The notes: generated by a model not told the origin, from the letters alone. Shown: positions 1 to 12,692, numbered from the stretch's first letter. The stretch: 64,000 nucleotides of DNA from Branchiostoma lanceolatum (GCF_035083965.1 NC_089726.1:22304559-22368558); one strand, 5' to 3'. Numbers and translations: made by a program.

Positions 1-1640
1 ATGATATTTTAGGCAATAACTTATTCACATTTCTCAAATCAAGTACAAAAGTTTTTAAGAGTCTCGATGCTACATACAGATTTGCATATATTTTTAAATG
101 CAACAACCCCAATAATGCAAAATGGGTAAATATATAAAACACTGCTTTGTCATTAGAAAAAATACCAAAACTAAGGATTATTCCCACAGGATTGAAACAC
201 TATATCAAAGCCTTATCCTAGCACTTATTATATTAGCAATTAGGCTGTCAAGTTTTATTCTATAACAGTCACCTCTGTTTTGTATTATGTTTTGATAGTT
301 GTTGCCATACATTGTACCGTGTACAATTGGCGTGCAATTAAGTTCTTCTGTATAGCCGGTAAGTCGGGTAATGGCCAGTTTGAATTTCAAATTCAATTCA
401 AAGGCGCTTCAAATCTCCACGTGTGGTCCCAATTTATAGATAGTTTATCACCATTCTGTATGCTGCTAGGTGCAGACTGGGAGTTTAAGCCCCCGTCACA
501 AATAAGAAATTCAGCTCGGCCGACGTGTTGGCGAGCTTCAAATGTGCATTTTCGGCCGAAGTACGGCCGACGTTCTGTCGATTACGCGGGCTTCGGTCGA
601 TTTTTAGAAATAAAAGTTGATCCAAATACCAGGTTAGTCGATTCTGACTTCGTCCATGTCCAAGGGATGGTACCATTTCATGGGGGATTTTTAGTTTCTA
701 GTGTTCGACGGACGTCGCCCGAGATTTTCATTGGAAAATACGGTCGACGCTCGGGCGATTTTGAAATTCGGCGAGCGTCGGGCGATCTACGAATTCGGCC
801 GACGCTCGCATGAATTGTGAGGCCGGCTTTAGCAATGCTTGCAGGGAGGACACAGGCCGCGTGAGCTGGAATGAAAATATATACCCAGCTGAGACTAATT
901 ATAAGTTCTTGGTTATGTTTTCCCTCCTTGGTTTTCCTTTACGATGGACAAATTGACAGAAGATGTAAAAGATAGTTATGACTCTAACCACTCTATCATT
1001 CTCCAGTTCACCACAAACTATTTTTTCAAAATCAGAATCAACGTAAGAATGTGTAATTCCACTCATTCTTAACGCTGTTCGACTCCAGGGTAGCTTCCCT
1101 CGCAGCCTTCTTGGAGCGCTGGTGTTTTATTTCTAATTTTTTTTTTGGGGGGGGGGCGTTGATTCGCGATTTTGATAAATTTGGGACGGGCGGAAGGGAT
1201 CGTAGAAGTCGGCGAAAAAGGGGAATAATTGGCCAGTAGAGTCAGTCCACGGTAAGGTTGATAATTTGCCCGCCTTCGAATGAAACCCTCTGGTGGCCAA
1301 ACGTCCCTGGCAAATATTCTCCCTTAAGCCGTCGTAGTTAGTCTGGTCATAGAGGCTTGATGGTAGAGACTAGCTACTTCTAGATCGTGCCTGCTCCGTC
1401 ACGCGTTTGTACAGCCATTATCTATTGATTGTTGAAGGACAAAGAAGGGCGTGGTAGCCCCCTATAGACATGCAACACAGATATTGAAAGGTCGCCGGGG
1501 CAACAACAGTAAAGCCCATTTATGAGCACGTCAAGTGGACGTCTAAATCAGTCAATCACAACTTGCGTGGAGGAAATAGAAATGAGTAAATCTAATTGAC
1601 TGGCTTTCTGTGACCTTTCGGTCTAATGGCTTGTGTCGAC
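1..1640. other. Intergenic, no gene seen
   Basis: I see no exon with recognisable protein similarity here. A GC-rich block at about 500-830 repeats the motif GGCCGACG and its variants in both orientations, which looks like a decayed foldback repeat; open frames across it are not protein-like. A G-run lies near 1145-1157. Nothing else can be supported. Confidence 0.5.
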
Positions 1641-1644
1641 GTGG

Positions 1645-1786
1645 GTTTATTATATTATATTATATTATATTATATCATATCATATCATATCATATCATAT
1701 CGTATCGTATCGTATCGTATTATATTATATTATATCATATCATATCATATCATATCATATTATATCATATTATATTATTATATTAC
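1645..1786. repeat. (TATAT/CATAT/CGTAT)n pentanucleotide microsatellite
   Basis: A run of 5-bp units changes in blocks from TATAT to CATAT to CGTAT and back. The reading frames it opens (Tyr/Ile/Ser-rich) are products of the repeat and not genes. Confidence 0.9.
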
Positions 1787-2212
1787 AACGTCTACACACT
1801 CAAGCATAAAACAATGGCTGGGTACACACGCGTTTTCGACTCAGTCGGCCCAATTTATACAGTTTTACTGACATCTCCTAAATACGTCGATATTGCTGGG
1901 GACGTCGGATTTTCCCGACATCTGGTAAAGGTCTCCCTACGACTTCAAAATTCCTGTTTAGACCCAACTTGCACAACAGGGTGCACAAAATGTTGAACAT
2001 AGACCCATGCAGCCCTTGATATTGAATCCTGCCAACCGACGCCTACTCTTGTACTCAATTATTTAGACACGGGGCGACCGGTCGTCTGACAGACATCCAT
2101 AATAAATGATAAGCTTTTATTGACAGTATGATGTAAAATTAATAGATTGCAGAATGAATAGATGCCGTGTTCAATAAATCCAATGAATTTGCAGACACGT
2201 GTGATTTTGATC

Positions 2213-2420
2213 TAGTGGCACCATGTCGCGCAATCGGTAGGGTGTTTCGCCCAGAACCGAGAGGTCCCGGGTTCGAAACCCCGATATGCCCGATGTTGTG
2301 TCTTCGGGAAAGGCACTTGACACGACTTTCCCCACTCCACCCAGGCGTGAATGGGTATACCTGACTTCGGTTGGGGTAGGTCGCCGAATGGCAGCCGCCT
2401 AGACCCTTGCGACAGTTCCA
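2213..2420 (+). mobile_element. tRNA-derived SINE, family A, copy 1
   Basis: The head has an A-box-like stretch (GCGCAATCGGTAGG) and an exact Pol III B box, GGTTCGAAACC, at 2270-2280. The body (fast-evolving middle, then CCCACTCCACCCAGGCGTGA, then a 'ggtt-ggggtaggt' motif) recurs at 36098, 37235 (reverse), 43480 (reverse), 59453 and, more diverged, 62218. The repetition and the non-tRNA body show a SINE and not a tRNA gene. Confidence 0.75.
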
Positions 2421-2463
2421 CAAAGTACAAGTGTGGAGCAAATATGTATCTGTTGTGTATTTT

Positions 2464-2508
2464 CAGCCAGTGCTGAATTGCTGAATTGCAGCAATTCAGC
2501 ACTGGCTG
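2464..2508. repeat. Perfect 20-bp inverted repeat (hairpin)
   Basis: Arms 2464-2483 and 2489-2508 are exact reverse complements around the 5-base loop AATTG. The hairpin lies just 3' of SINE copy 1. No T-run follows it, and it has no known role here. Confidence 0.85.
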
Positions 2509-2639
2509 CCATTGCACGGGTAATTTCTGACCAACAAACCAATAAACCATTAGTATGAGACATTTGTAGTTGTACGTTTCTAACATATGGAGGAATAGCA
2601 GGCAAACACTTGCTTTTTATCACGAAATTTAGAATTTCA

Positions 2640-2810
2640 AGATGATCCCGTCAGCACTAGAAATATTAACCAAGGACATAAGGACATCATATATAGGACT
2701 AACACTGCTGACGAAAAATCCTGTCAGCAGTAGAAAAATTTTCACTGCACAGGATGATCAGTGCAAATTTTTCTATTTCTGACAGGATGATCCTGTCAGT
2801 AACCACTTGC
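2640..2810. repeat. Degenerate repeats of GGATGATCCTGTCAG type
   Basis: Several diverged copies of a motif like 'aggatgatcctgtcagcagt' followed by 'agaaaaatttt' occur here. The same motif array recurs at 30400-30625 in LAMTOR5 intron 1. It is an unclassified dispersed tandem repeat. Confidence 0.5.
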
Positions 2811-2934
2811 AAAAATGTAGATATTATGTGCTTTACTTGTTTTAACTTGGTCCCAGTTGGGGTCATAGCGGGAAACCCATGCCCAATGAAGAGATGTGTG
2901 AACTGATTTCACAAAAATATTCAGCCTAGGCCTG

Positions 2935-2989
2935 CACACACAACATAAACACACACACACATACACACACACACACACATACACACACG

Positions 2990-3024
<35 letters not shown>

Positions 3025-3083
3025 ACACACACACATACACTCTCACACACACACACACACACTCAAACAAACAAACAAACAGA
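2935..3083. repeat. (CA)n microsatellite ending in (CAAA)n
   Basis: An interrupted CA tract is followed by four to five CAAA units. The Cys/Val reading frames on the opposite strand are repeat artefacts. Confidence 0.95.
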
Positions 3084-3313
3084 CGTGCTAAAAACAGTAC
3101 CTCCATTTTTGATGGAGATTACAACATTAAGGCTTCCGCAGTTTGTTACCAGTCCAATACCTGCATAAAACCTTGAATTTCAACCATCACGAAAGATGCG
3201 AGCCTCCAAAATATGTTTCCAAGAGCGAACTTCGCAATAACCTTATCATTTGTAACTGTTTGTTTTTGTCACTTACATCAAGTTTCAGTCACCCCAATCA
3301 TCAATCTGCCACG

Positions 3314-6300
3314 ATGCCACCCAAGGACAAGAAGGGAAAGAAGATGGCGATGAAACAAGTTAGGGCAGCCATCAAAGGCCTGATGCAGGGGGAGGTGAGA
3401 GGGGTGTGGGCAGGGTACTAGTATTTGTGGTGAGACCATGTATCCGGGCTGTGTGTGAGTCGTGTTAAGTATTTTGACTGGTTTTTAAGGTGACACATCA
3501 ACAATATTCATGCGTAACACTAGTAAGTACTGTTCCATCTGAGAATACAATAGACGATTGATTTATAAGTGTTTTACTTGTTATTGATACGTCGACAGCG
3601 AAAGATGATGTGCTCTTCTTTAATATGATTATGAACGGCACATTATGATTGGCCGATTTGCTCCTTGACTTGCTCCTTGACTTGTAGTCTGTGTTTCCCG
3701 TTGATCACCAGGACACGTTTGAGCAGGCGGCAGACAAGGCGTTCTCAGAACTCGACACGGACGGAAGCGGCTTCTTGGAGAAGGCAGAACTGTTGGATGC
3801 GCTCAACACCCTGGTGACCACCTCTGCACACATTACATTTAGGCCATGTTGATTTGATTATATGGATGACATCCTCTGGAAACCAGAAAATTGGTGCGAG
3901 CGTGCGAAAAAAAATTAAAAAACAAAGTTGCCTTCATCATAAAATCTACGAAGTCTGGAAGGTTGAACAAATGACTAAACACATGGAGAATGATATACCA
4001 AATAATGAATCCTTCATTTCGTCTTTCACATCTGCCTCTTTTGAGTTTGGCATTCTAGACATTAGTATCCGCTTTCCGAAATATCTTTTTTTTTAATTTA
4101 CGGCATATAATTGCTCATTTTGTAGCTGCTTTGCACGATCTACAGTATGGTAGAAATTATTTTGGGAAATGGACGAAAATCGATGCGCGCGCGGATGTCA
4201 TCCATATAATGAAATCAACATGGCCGTAGAAAGTAGGACAGAGAAATACAGCATACTTTCCCCCTTTACCCAAACTACTTTGCGACCCTGGTCTTGTAAA
4301 AAAGACAAAAATAGCAACACTCTTAAGGAGCACTCATTGGAACAGAGTCGAAAATTTCACCGATAGTTGGCTCAGAAATGGTGCTAGAGACAAAGCGTCG
4401 TACTTTCTGACAGTTCAAGTATTGGAAAATGTCTAATATTGGCATACTATTACAAACTTTTCCACAGGACATAAAATTTCAAAGGGAATCATGTCAGCTG
4501 TTGATTGTATGCTTCTTGCGGGTTCATCATTTTTCACTTCGTTTCTCAGATCGGAGCCGAGCAGGACGAGAGGGCAATCCCAGAGAAAAAGTTTGAGAAG
4601 TTCTTCGGGAAACTCGACACTGACGGTAAAGATTCACGTTCCTATGTGTAATGTTTTCCCCCATTGACCAAATTTGAGGTAAGATACAATATACCCTGTA
4701 GCAGAGATACACAGTCATTTGAGTCCTAATAACTCTTTCAACATATATCATTACATATTTACTGGTTCATGGTCCGTGTCCGTTCGTTTTGTTCATTTCC
4801 GTTACTTCAAGAGTCTCTTAAAGGAAGTCAGATTCGGAGCCATACGTGTGTCTGGCGGTAGGCTGTTCCAGACATTTGGTCCGCGGTAGGCTACCGATCT
4901 TCCGAAGGTCTCTGGGTCTCACATACGGTTATGTGATACGAGCTATTACCGTGAAAATGTTCGAAGTCTATTTTCTGGCCATTTCTTTGTATATATGTTA
5001 TACTAATTGCAAAAAGCAACACGATTTCGTTATACGAACATGTAGAATAGATTTGTTTGGTCCCACCCGGCTGCCATGCATTTATCAGTGGTGAGGCCAT
5101 GTTGATTTGATTAAATGGATGACATCCTCTGGGAACCCCAAAACTGACGCGATCGTGTGAAAAAAGAAGTCATGAAAAAAAGTTTTCTTCATTATGAAAT
5201 CTGCGTGGTTAGGAAGGATAAACAAAACTAAACACAGTATGGTATACCGAATAATAGATTTTTCATTTTTTGTTATTTTACATATTCTTCTTTGATTTTG
5301 AAATTGACTTCGGCATTCTAAGACATTAATATCCTTTTCCCAACATACGTTTTTTTTTTGCAATTTACAGCATACGTTTTCTCATTTTGCAACTGCTTTG
5401 TACGATTTACAGGATGGCCGAAAACATTTTTTGGAAACGGACAAAAATTGGCCTAATACCAAAAAGGAGGGGGCTATGGTACGGGTTGTTTTAATGCAGA
5501 AAGTATTAGATGATGACGCAAATGTACTTTTATGTGGCTGATAAAGTTTTCTTTATGCAGAATATTTTTAAGTTTGTCGCAAATTCTTATATTGAACACA
5601 CTCAAAGGTAACGTAACGCCTAAAAAAGAGTATCTTTATGGACGTGAAATAAGTGGGGTTTTTTTCTTGTCGTTTTCAGGGGATCAGAAGATATCCAAGG
5701 ACGAATTCAAGAAGTTGGCGAAGAGACTCTTCAAACAACTTCAGAAGGTAAGTGTCCTACGCCAACTGTTCGTACGAAAGAAATCCTTTTTTTTTTGCTT
5801 ATAAGTTCCAATTAAGCTGAGATATGTTGATTAAGACCCTTTCCCACATATCCGGCCATGGCCTCCCGAGCACACCCAACCTTCCCCCAACTATGTTTTG
5901 TGTTCGATTGGTAGCCGGGCCGGCTGTAGTTGGCACTTGGTCGTCGATGTTGGAAACTGGTCGAAATGTTGAAAATATTCGGGTCTGGGTCGGAGTAGTC
6001 TTGGCTTAATTGGGTGTTAGATTGGCTCCCAACCACGCCACGACCACCACTAACTTACAAATGTACTCCAAACCAGTTCCCAACCTACCCACGACTCACT
6101 CATGATCCTTAGAGACGAATCTCTTCTAACTCATTCCCAACCGAGGCGACTACTACCGGAACGCGTGCCAACCACCCCGACCTTTACAACACAACCGAGA
6201 TGCAACCAAAACACAGAACCATAGATGGCAAGGTCAAGGGAAGGTCCCGGATGTGTAACCGGGGCTTAAAACTACAACAAGGATTAGAATGTGTTTTAGA

Positions 6301-6914
6301 GCATGAAAACAGAACCTGTCTCGTAGCATCTTGTCATCTCTCTTAGCAGTCCTCATGTCATGGCGATAACAATAATGATAACTTTATTGCACAACAATTA
6401 TACAAGGTACAAAGTATGGCATTCACTGGTACAAAGATAACATTCTATTAGGCCAAACAATCTATCTTATATAATATGGTGTAGTAGTATGGGATGTCAA
6501 TGGGATTTTACAATCATTGGAGGAGTTTCTAACGTCTATACATATATTTCCCACTGTATACCATGCAGGGGTTGTCACATGTCATTATGTACTTCATTTG
6601 CTTTTCAAGTCTATTGACGATAGCATTGAGTATAGTGAATTACGTATATCAAAATATTTTGGACATACAATCAAAAAGTGATATTCGTCTTCAATTACCT
6701 CTGGACAAAATGGACAAACCCCCTGGTCGATAGGAAGTTTTTGACACGTGACGGTGCCTGCCATTAACCCCATGAAAGACAGTGGTCAAGTCATATTCAG
6801 TCACTCTGAACTAAGGTTTCACTCACGTAGAACAACTAAATGAGAATATTTGTCTTATGGCACTTACAGGAGGAAGACAGCGACGAAGAGGAGGAGGAGG
6901 AAGATGACGACTAG
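3314..6914 (+). CDS. Small two-EF-hand calcium-binding protein with acidic tail (gene A)
   Basis: Five coding exons: 3314-3394, 3712-3813, 4550-4625, 5680-5747 and 6870-6914 (stop TAG), giving 123 aa. All junctions are GT-AG and keep frame; the donor after exon 2 (gtgacc) is weak. The start ATG lies 24 bp after an acceptor-like tttcag, suggesting an upstream 5'UTR exon. The N-terminus is Lys-rich (MPPKDKKGKKMA). EF-hand loop 1 is DTDGSGFLEKAE (about residues 42-53) and loop 2 is DTDGDQKISKDE; both have Asp at 1, 3 or 5 and Glu at 12, so both should bind calcium. The C-terminus is almost all Glu/Asp (EEDSDEEEEEEDDD). No signal peptide or membrane segment is visible, so it is probably cytosolic or nuclear. 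I do not recognise an orthologue by name. Gene B at 17285 is a paralogue with matching exon phases. Introns 2 and 3 each hold a copy of the same MITE. Confidence 0.85.
3841..4225. mobile_element. MITE with GGCCATGTTGATTTGAT ends, copy A
   Basis: The 5' end (ggccatgttgatttgattat, then atggatgacatcc) is matched in inverted form at the 3' end (gatgtcatccatataat, then gaaatcaacatggcc). It lies in intron 2 of EF-hand gene A, 27 bp after exon 2. Related copies are at 5094, 26480 and 52864. Confidence 0.8.
5094..5455. mobile_element. MITE with GGCCATGTTGATTTGAT ends, copy B (3' end decayed)
   Basis: The 5' end is nearly identical to copy A. The interior (aaaagaagtcatgaaaaaaa..., 'gaaatctgcgtgg', 'ggtataccgaataatagatt') matches copies A and C. 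The 3' inverted end is missing beyond 'ggacaaaaattgg'. It lies in intron 3 of EF-hand gene A. Confidence 0.7.
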
Positions 6915-7701
6915 ACCGAAGAGTACTAGTCCTTTCTATTTCCGCTAGAAGTCACGTGTAATTTGCATCGCACAGTTCCTTAACTCTCTTACCTACAGTA
7001 GTTTTACTTCCTATTGTTCGGTCATTGGTCCGATGGGGATGACGTCACTTCCGGTCAGCAGGTATATATAGAGCCGTACACGTGAACACAACGTGCATGC
7101 TGCCAGGTCCTCCGTCCTCGTCTGCTACACAACAACAGCACACAGGTAACTTTAGGCTTCAGACGACAGTTTCCCATCACTTCATACCGGAGGACCGATG
7201 GCTGAGCATGATAAAAAGGACACTTTTCTTATCAAAAAAGCTGTCAGCTACATTACATTTGCTTCTTGACCCCTTTCTGTTCAATGCATACCTAGCCGGG
7301 TGGAGGCCGGTAGAGGTATTTGACGGTATCCAACATGTACTGATTTGGTGGACAAATTTTGATACTGGTCTTCCGAAAAATGACTTCATCCTAAGCATCA
7401 ATTGAAATGTGTTTTTCGCCGATTCAAAGAATGATTCATCAACTGACTAGACCCACAGGTTTTATTGATAGAATTGTTCGAGAAATCAACAATGTCATAT
7501 ACACGTGATTTGTACCCCCTACAAAACTATGACTGGAACATGGTTGATAGAGAGTAGAAAAAATTACGCTTCTCCGGCTTGCCCTTCCTGGCTGTATCGT
7601 TGTTTGTATAAGACCTGTGCAATTGATATTATCTGTCACATGTGAAAAGGCAAATAGGCTCGTGCATGTACATGTAGGATTGCCCATTATAAGTGATACC
7701 C
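6915..7701. other. Intergenic, 3' side of EF-hand gene A
   Basis: This includes the probable 3'UTR. No clear AATAAA is seen close to the stop codon. A TATA-like tatatataga is present at about 7062-7071, but I see no following gene. Open frames here have no recognisable protein features. Confidence 0.4.
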
Positions 7702-8020
7702 TAATGCTTCAGTCCCAATTGGAAAAAGTGGCCCCGCCGGGTAGTTCACGGGCTGTTTTCTTTTGTCACTTTCGGGTTTGACTCCTACGTGGCCCTGCGG
7801 CTGCCGGTTTTTTTTGGGCCCGGCCGGGACCCCGAATCATTTTAAGCCGGTCTTAAAACCAACGCGGGACCCGCTAACAAATACACTCCGTGAGATAATC
7901 GTGCGAACACTGGGAGATACCCCCGGTACCCAGTAGTCCACTGGGACAAACTTGTGGCTTCGGGGCCCGGCCGGGACTGCACCCCTGACGGGCACCGGCG
8001 CAATTGGGACCAAAGCATTA
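7702..8020. mobile_element. Non-autonomous TIR element (MITE), 319 bp
   Basis: The first 20 bases, TAATGCTTCAGTCCCAATTG, match the reverse complement of the last 20 at 18 of 20 positions. The GC-rich interior contains a direct repeat of gggcccggccggga (about 7817 and 7962). It has no coding capacity. Confidence 0.7.
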
Positions 8021-8273
8021 CAAAGAGAGGAGACCAATTAACGACCAAAAAATTGAAATATCTCTCACAGTCTCAACTGTCACAGTCTCCCTGAGCGCAC
8101 TTCAAAGAACACTCATGGCCTCAACCCTGGTTCAAAACAGAGAATGTCTACAGAAATATCTCTTTGGGAGTTTGGCGACCGCTGATCGAGTCATCTCGCA
8201 AACTTTTGGTCGCTCAATGGTCTAACTGACTAGATGTTCTTTACACTTTGCTGCAACATATCCGTCGTTTTAA

Positions 8274-8625
8274 GGCAATCAAAGCAATATTAGGGCACAA
8301 AATGAAAACAAAAGAATGCTAAAATCTTTATGGTAGTGACATTTACTAACACAGTTAAGCTCATTTGTGTGACTTTATACTTTGAGCATGTCAAAACCGC
8401 GCAAACACGATCCGCACGATGATCCCCTTAGTTTCGTGAGCCTACCAAAAACCCCACGATTTTTAGTGAGTTCTCATATCACACCCGTACCCACGTCATA
8501 TTTTTGCACCATGGATGTCGCTATACGTTGTGATAGTGTTGTTTGAACGAATCATGTATAGAAATGACTAGAAAAATTGACTTTCAAAACCTTATTTTCG
8601 GGCCCTAATATTGCTTGGGTTTCCT
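8274..8625. mobile_element. TTAA-flanked MITE, copy 1
   Basis: TTAA lies at both edges (8270-8273 and 8626-8629), with inverted ends GGCAATCAAAGCAATATTAG and CTAATATTGCTTGGGTTTCC. The interior (for example 'acgatgatccccttagttt', 'catggatgtcgctatac', 'aatcatgtatagaaatgact') is shared with copies at 21421-21775 and 29824-30193. Confidence 0.85.
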
Positions 8626-8629
8626 TTAA

Positions 8630-9284
8630 GTCATGAATAATAAACGGTGTATTACAATTTTCACTTGACCAGACTGTTCCTTGTTATGAAGCTTTATTTG
8701 TACTGGCACCAGTGGTTAACTGAAGGCATGTCAGTCAAGCCAAGATTTAGCGAATCTGTTCTTCGATTCAGCAAAACAGCGACCAGCCTAACCATCTGTA
8801 TATATCAGATGATATGACTATGATATAGCACAATGGTTTCACATCGGTCATTCAGTGTTTAATGACACCAAAATACATCATTTTCTTATTATCTGTAATC
8901 GAAATAGTATCATTCAATGAATATAAACGGTCAAAACAAATACACACCCTTCTGATGTTATTTAACATTGAACCATAAGAAACCACACTTCCAGCTTTTG
9001 ATTTTTCTCTGATCTTGTCACCAGGTAATTACGTTAATCAGTGACTTTACCCCTCATGACGTCACAATGAACACGGCAGCTAGTTCAGAACCTTGAACCA
9101 CATGTGGAAAACATTATTTGATGAGAGAACAGTGCTTAATCATCGTGATTACATTTAATTAAAAGACATTACAATATTTAGTTTGTTTGCTTCTCTAAAG
9201 AACGCTCTTTCCGAGCCGCAGTGCAAAGTTCCAAACCGGCTGCCATGATAATGAGCGTAATGTCATGAGGGTTAATTTCACTGA
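8630..9284. other. Intergenic, nothing recognised
   Basis: AT-rich sequence between two transposon relics. No exon, RNA gene or repeat can be supported. Confidence 0.4.
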
Positions 9285-9288
9285 TTAA

Positions 9289-10288
9289 CCCTCAAACCAC
9301 CGTAGCTTTTCTACGACTAATCTTACCGTATGGGGTCAAAACTGACCCACAATGTTTTCTACAAATACAGCTTTTTGGTGACTATTTTTGTGGTTTGTAT
9401 ATGTATAGTTTAAGTTATCTATTAAGGGACAGTTTGACATGATTAGGTGTGAATAATTATTATAATTTATGCAAAAATAGGGAACATCGTCTTTTGCAAC
9501 TAACGCTATTCAGACAAGCGGGCTCTTTTGAGGCCTGCGCCAACACTTGGTGTCATATAGCATGTGAATGTCTTACGCTAGAACAACCAAACTTGGTCAC
9601 CTTTGCTAAAATTTCGTTGGCAACAATTTGAATTTAATGAAATAACTAAGCAATGTTTTCATGTTGCTATGGCAACCGGTTTCTGAGAGCCATATTTGGA
9701 AAAAGTCGCTAATTTCGCTAGTGTAACCTGATATGACTATAATTTTCATGACGTCATCTTGACGTCGTTCCTGTTGCCATCTACAAATAACGTCTTTGGA
9801 TATATCATGATTTATCATACAGAATTTCTATTCAAGTTTTATCGTGTACCTTTGAGTTATATGGAAATACCCAATTTGTTGGTTTTCGTCAATAAAATCA
9901 CATTAATGACGTCATGATACGTCGCAACGTCATTAATCTTTATGTTCATTAAAAATAATTGCTTTTTCACGTTTCTACAAAATTAAATTTTGTAACTATG
10001 ATCATAATAAGCCTTATCATACATGTTAGTAGATGACTAGTATCAGACAATAGGGAATATGAGTGCAGATTTTGCTGGGGTCAGTTTTGACCCCACTGGA
10101 CCACGCGTAAACTTTTTAGGATAACTTAATCAACAATGAGCCAATCTCGGTAAAAACTTGTGAGAAGTTATAAGACATATATACAAACAAACTCACAGAA
10201 GGAATTTTGTTTTCGACTCGAAATGTCAAAATGACACATGTTAATATACGCCTGGGGTCAGTTTTGACCCCATACGGCGGTTTGAGGG
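9289..10288. mobile_element. piggyBac-like non-autonomous element, 1000 bp
   Basis: TTAA flanks both sides (9285-9288 and 10289-10292). The element begins CCCTCAAACCACCGTA and ends with CGGCGGTTTGAGGG, so the ends are inverted repeats starting with CCC, as in piggyBac elements. A second inverted pair lies just inside: 'tatggggtcaaaactgaccc' at the left and 'ggggtcagttttgaccccat' at the right. The interior is AT-rich with no transposase frame, so it would need a transposase supplied elsewhere. Confidence 0.85.
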
Positions 10289-10292
10289 TTAA

Positions 10293-12595
10293 TGTAACTA
10301 CCTGGTTGAAAAAAGCAAGAGCTGGAGGTATGCTGTTTTGCTGGTTGGATGTTCAATAACATCCAAAGGGTGTATATTTTTTTACAAATGTCTATGTAAT
10401 TAAACAATATTATTATGCTTCATGTAATTTCAGGGAATTTCTAATTCTGATGTCATTGGTGTCTTATACACTTTAAGGTCTGTATTTAAGGCCTTAGCCT
10501 CCATATATGACCCGTACCGTTATATCCTATTAGCTTTCTTCATCCCACCATCTGCTTGGTCAATACCCAGATAGCTAGCGTATGCCACCAATGGTACCTA
10601 AATAATGAGCTGTACCACAATTCCGTCAGGATGGGGGTGATTTCTGTAACATTACATTGCTGATCAACGATGCCCTTGTCATGAATAATGCTACGGAGCC
10701 CATTACAACAACGTGCATCATCTCGAGCGTTCTACCAGACGACATGCCAAAATTACAAACAAATCCATCCAAGGGATCTTGAGTTACAACTGCGTACACA
10801 GAGACACAAACAAATCTAATACCCCTATAGGGGGTGAACCTCCTTCAGGGAGGTAACAAGAGGTCCATGTCAAGTCAATCAAAGCCTTTATTTTCCTTCG
10901 AATGCTTGTTCGGCCACACAGGCCGCTTTTCAACAAGGTCGAAGTGGAGGGGGAGGAGTCACGGATAAAGAGTACAGACTACGTGTACAGAGTACCACAT
11001 CTTTTAGATCGGGTGTCGATCTACAGACTTTCTAAAAAAAATGAAACAGGTCTAAAAATACTGCTAGTGCTATGGTGCTAGGCACCACAGGGATCTCAAT
11101 AACTACTGACTTACCAAACAAATCCATCTGAACATACAAACTCAGATACAAACTCCTAACGGAGGTCACTGACCTCCATCACGGAGTAACAAACAGAACC
11201 ACCGACGTCGAAGGTGAGCCTCTCTCGCGGAGGTAAGTATACACACCGGAAGTTGTGCTGCAGTACCTAGAAAAGTCGTCAGGAAGCCGCCAGGAAGCTT
11301 CGTCTTTCAAAGACCTACCCACGTACCACACATTATTACAATCCATTCGTACCTTCATACCGACAAAAAATGCTACAATCTATTGTATGTACACCTACCA
11401 GGACAGAGATATTCAATATGATATTATCATGCCCTGTTCATATATCCACTTATGTAGGCAAATTTATATAACTCTGCGGAAAAAGAGACAACATCATACA
11501 TTCCTGACACAGCATACTGTTACCAACATACTGTTTTAGAGCATTAGCATGTACATTATTCTATGGATTATTTCTACTGTTAGTCATAGATTAGGTTAAG
11601 TTTCTATACTTGTCAACTATTTACAATAGTAAGTCTCATGTGCGTAAGTTACCATACATTTGTTTTTACAATCGTTGCGCAATTAAGTTCTTATTCTTCA
11701 TACGTTATTGTTGGTTATATAGCTAGATACAATATATCTGGAAACACAATAAGACAGGAAAAAAAAAACAAGATGGACTGAAAACACGACCTCGTCCATT
11801 TTTCACGGATGTCATAAAACTACTGGAAGTTCCCAAATGATCAATATTTCAGATGATCGATTTGTTGTCTTCGTATACAATTCCACTGGATCTTGTTAGG
11901 ATCGACCGAGCTCGTGTGGTGTGCAGGGTTTGGCGCAGCCGCAGTCTCGCTTGAATGACCTTCAAATAAACCAGTTCTGTCTGGCGCGGATGACCTCGTC
12001 ATTCCCAACGTTTTACGTACAGTCTTTATTTGCGGGCATCCGAGCCGACATAATTTGCCGACGAACTGTCTGATTGTGACGACCCGATGTGAGCTGAAGA
12101 AAAATGGCGGACGCCGTTTGAAAGCTTCTATCCTATGTAGTGAGGTCTAGTCTAATTTCTTTTAGTTCAATGAATCCGCATTGAATTCGATGAATTATGG
12201 ATACTCGTGTGACAATTACTATGCCGTAGTTTTATGCATGTCAGGTAGATTTTTATTCGGATCTCTCTTGATCATAACATCTTGCTGCTAAACCCCTTAG
12301 ACAACCTTCAGTTAAAAAAGACAGTAATGTTTGGTTGACCCGTGAAACCCGCCCAAGATTCCGTCTGGGTGACGTCAGAGTTCCGTGGCAGTCCGACTGG
12401 TTAGTTTGACTTTAGTCGCCAGCCATGTGTAACCAGATATTTTTAGCTGACGCCTATTTAAAGTAGCATTTTGTATGTGTCGTGGGCTTTCTTTCTTCTT
12501 CTGTCCGTCGCCTGGCTGTTCGCATCTTTCCTCATGGGTAAAGGATATTAAAACTTGAATTAAGTAATTACAGCTATACAGCGGGTTGTTTCTGT
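10293..12595. other. Intergenic, no gene seen
   Basis: No exon could be supported. Around 10800-10870 and 11150-11240 there are short motifs (gaggtgaacctcc, tcaggg-aggtaacaag, gcggaggtaagta) of an unclassified dispersed repeat. The short frame ATGGCGGACGCCGTTTGA near 12104 stops after five codons. Confidence 0.4.
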
Positions 12596-12627
12596 CACTT
12601 GAGAGAAGTTGATACTGAAGTTACCTT

Positions 12628-12630
<3 letters not shown>

Positions 12631-12692
<62 letters not shown>

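Noticed and set aside
280..813. 177-codon frame on the + strand
   Set aside because: It crosses a GC-rich repeated block, has no recognisable domain, and an opposite frame is also open.
2205..2300. Possible tRNA gene (good B box)
   Set aside because: The head is followed by a body repeated at five other places, the cloverleaf is incomplete, and there is no T-run terminator, so it is a SINE. The same applies to 36098, 43480 and 63440.
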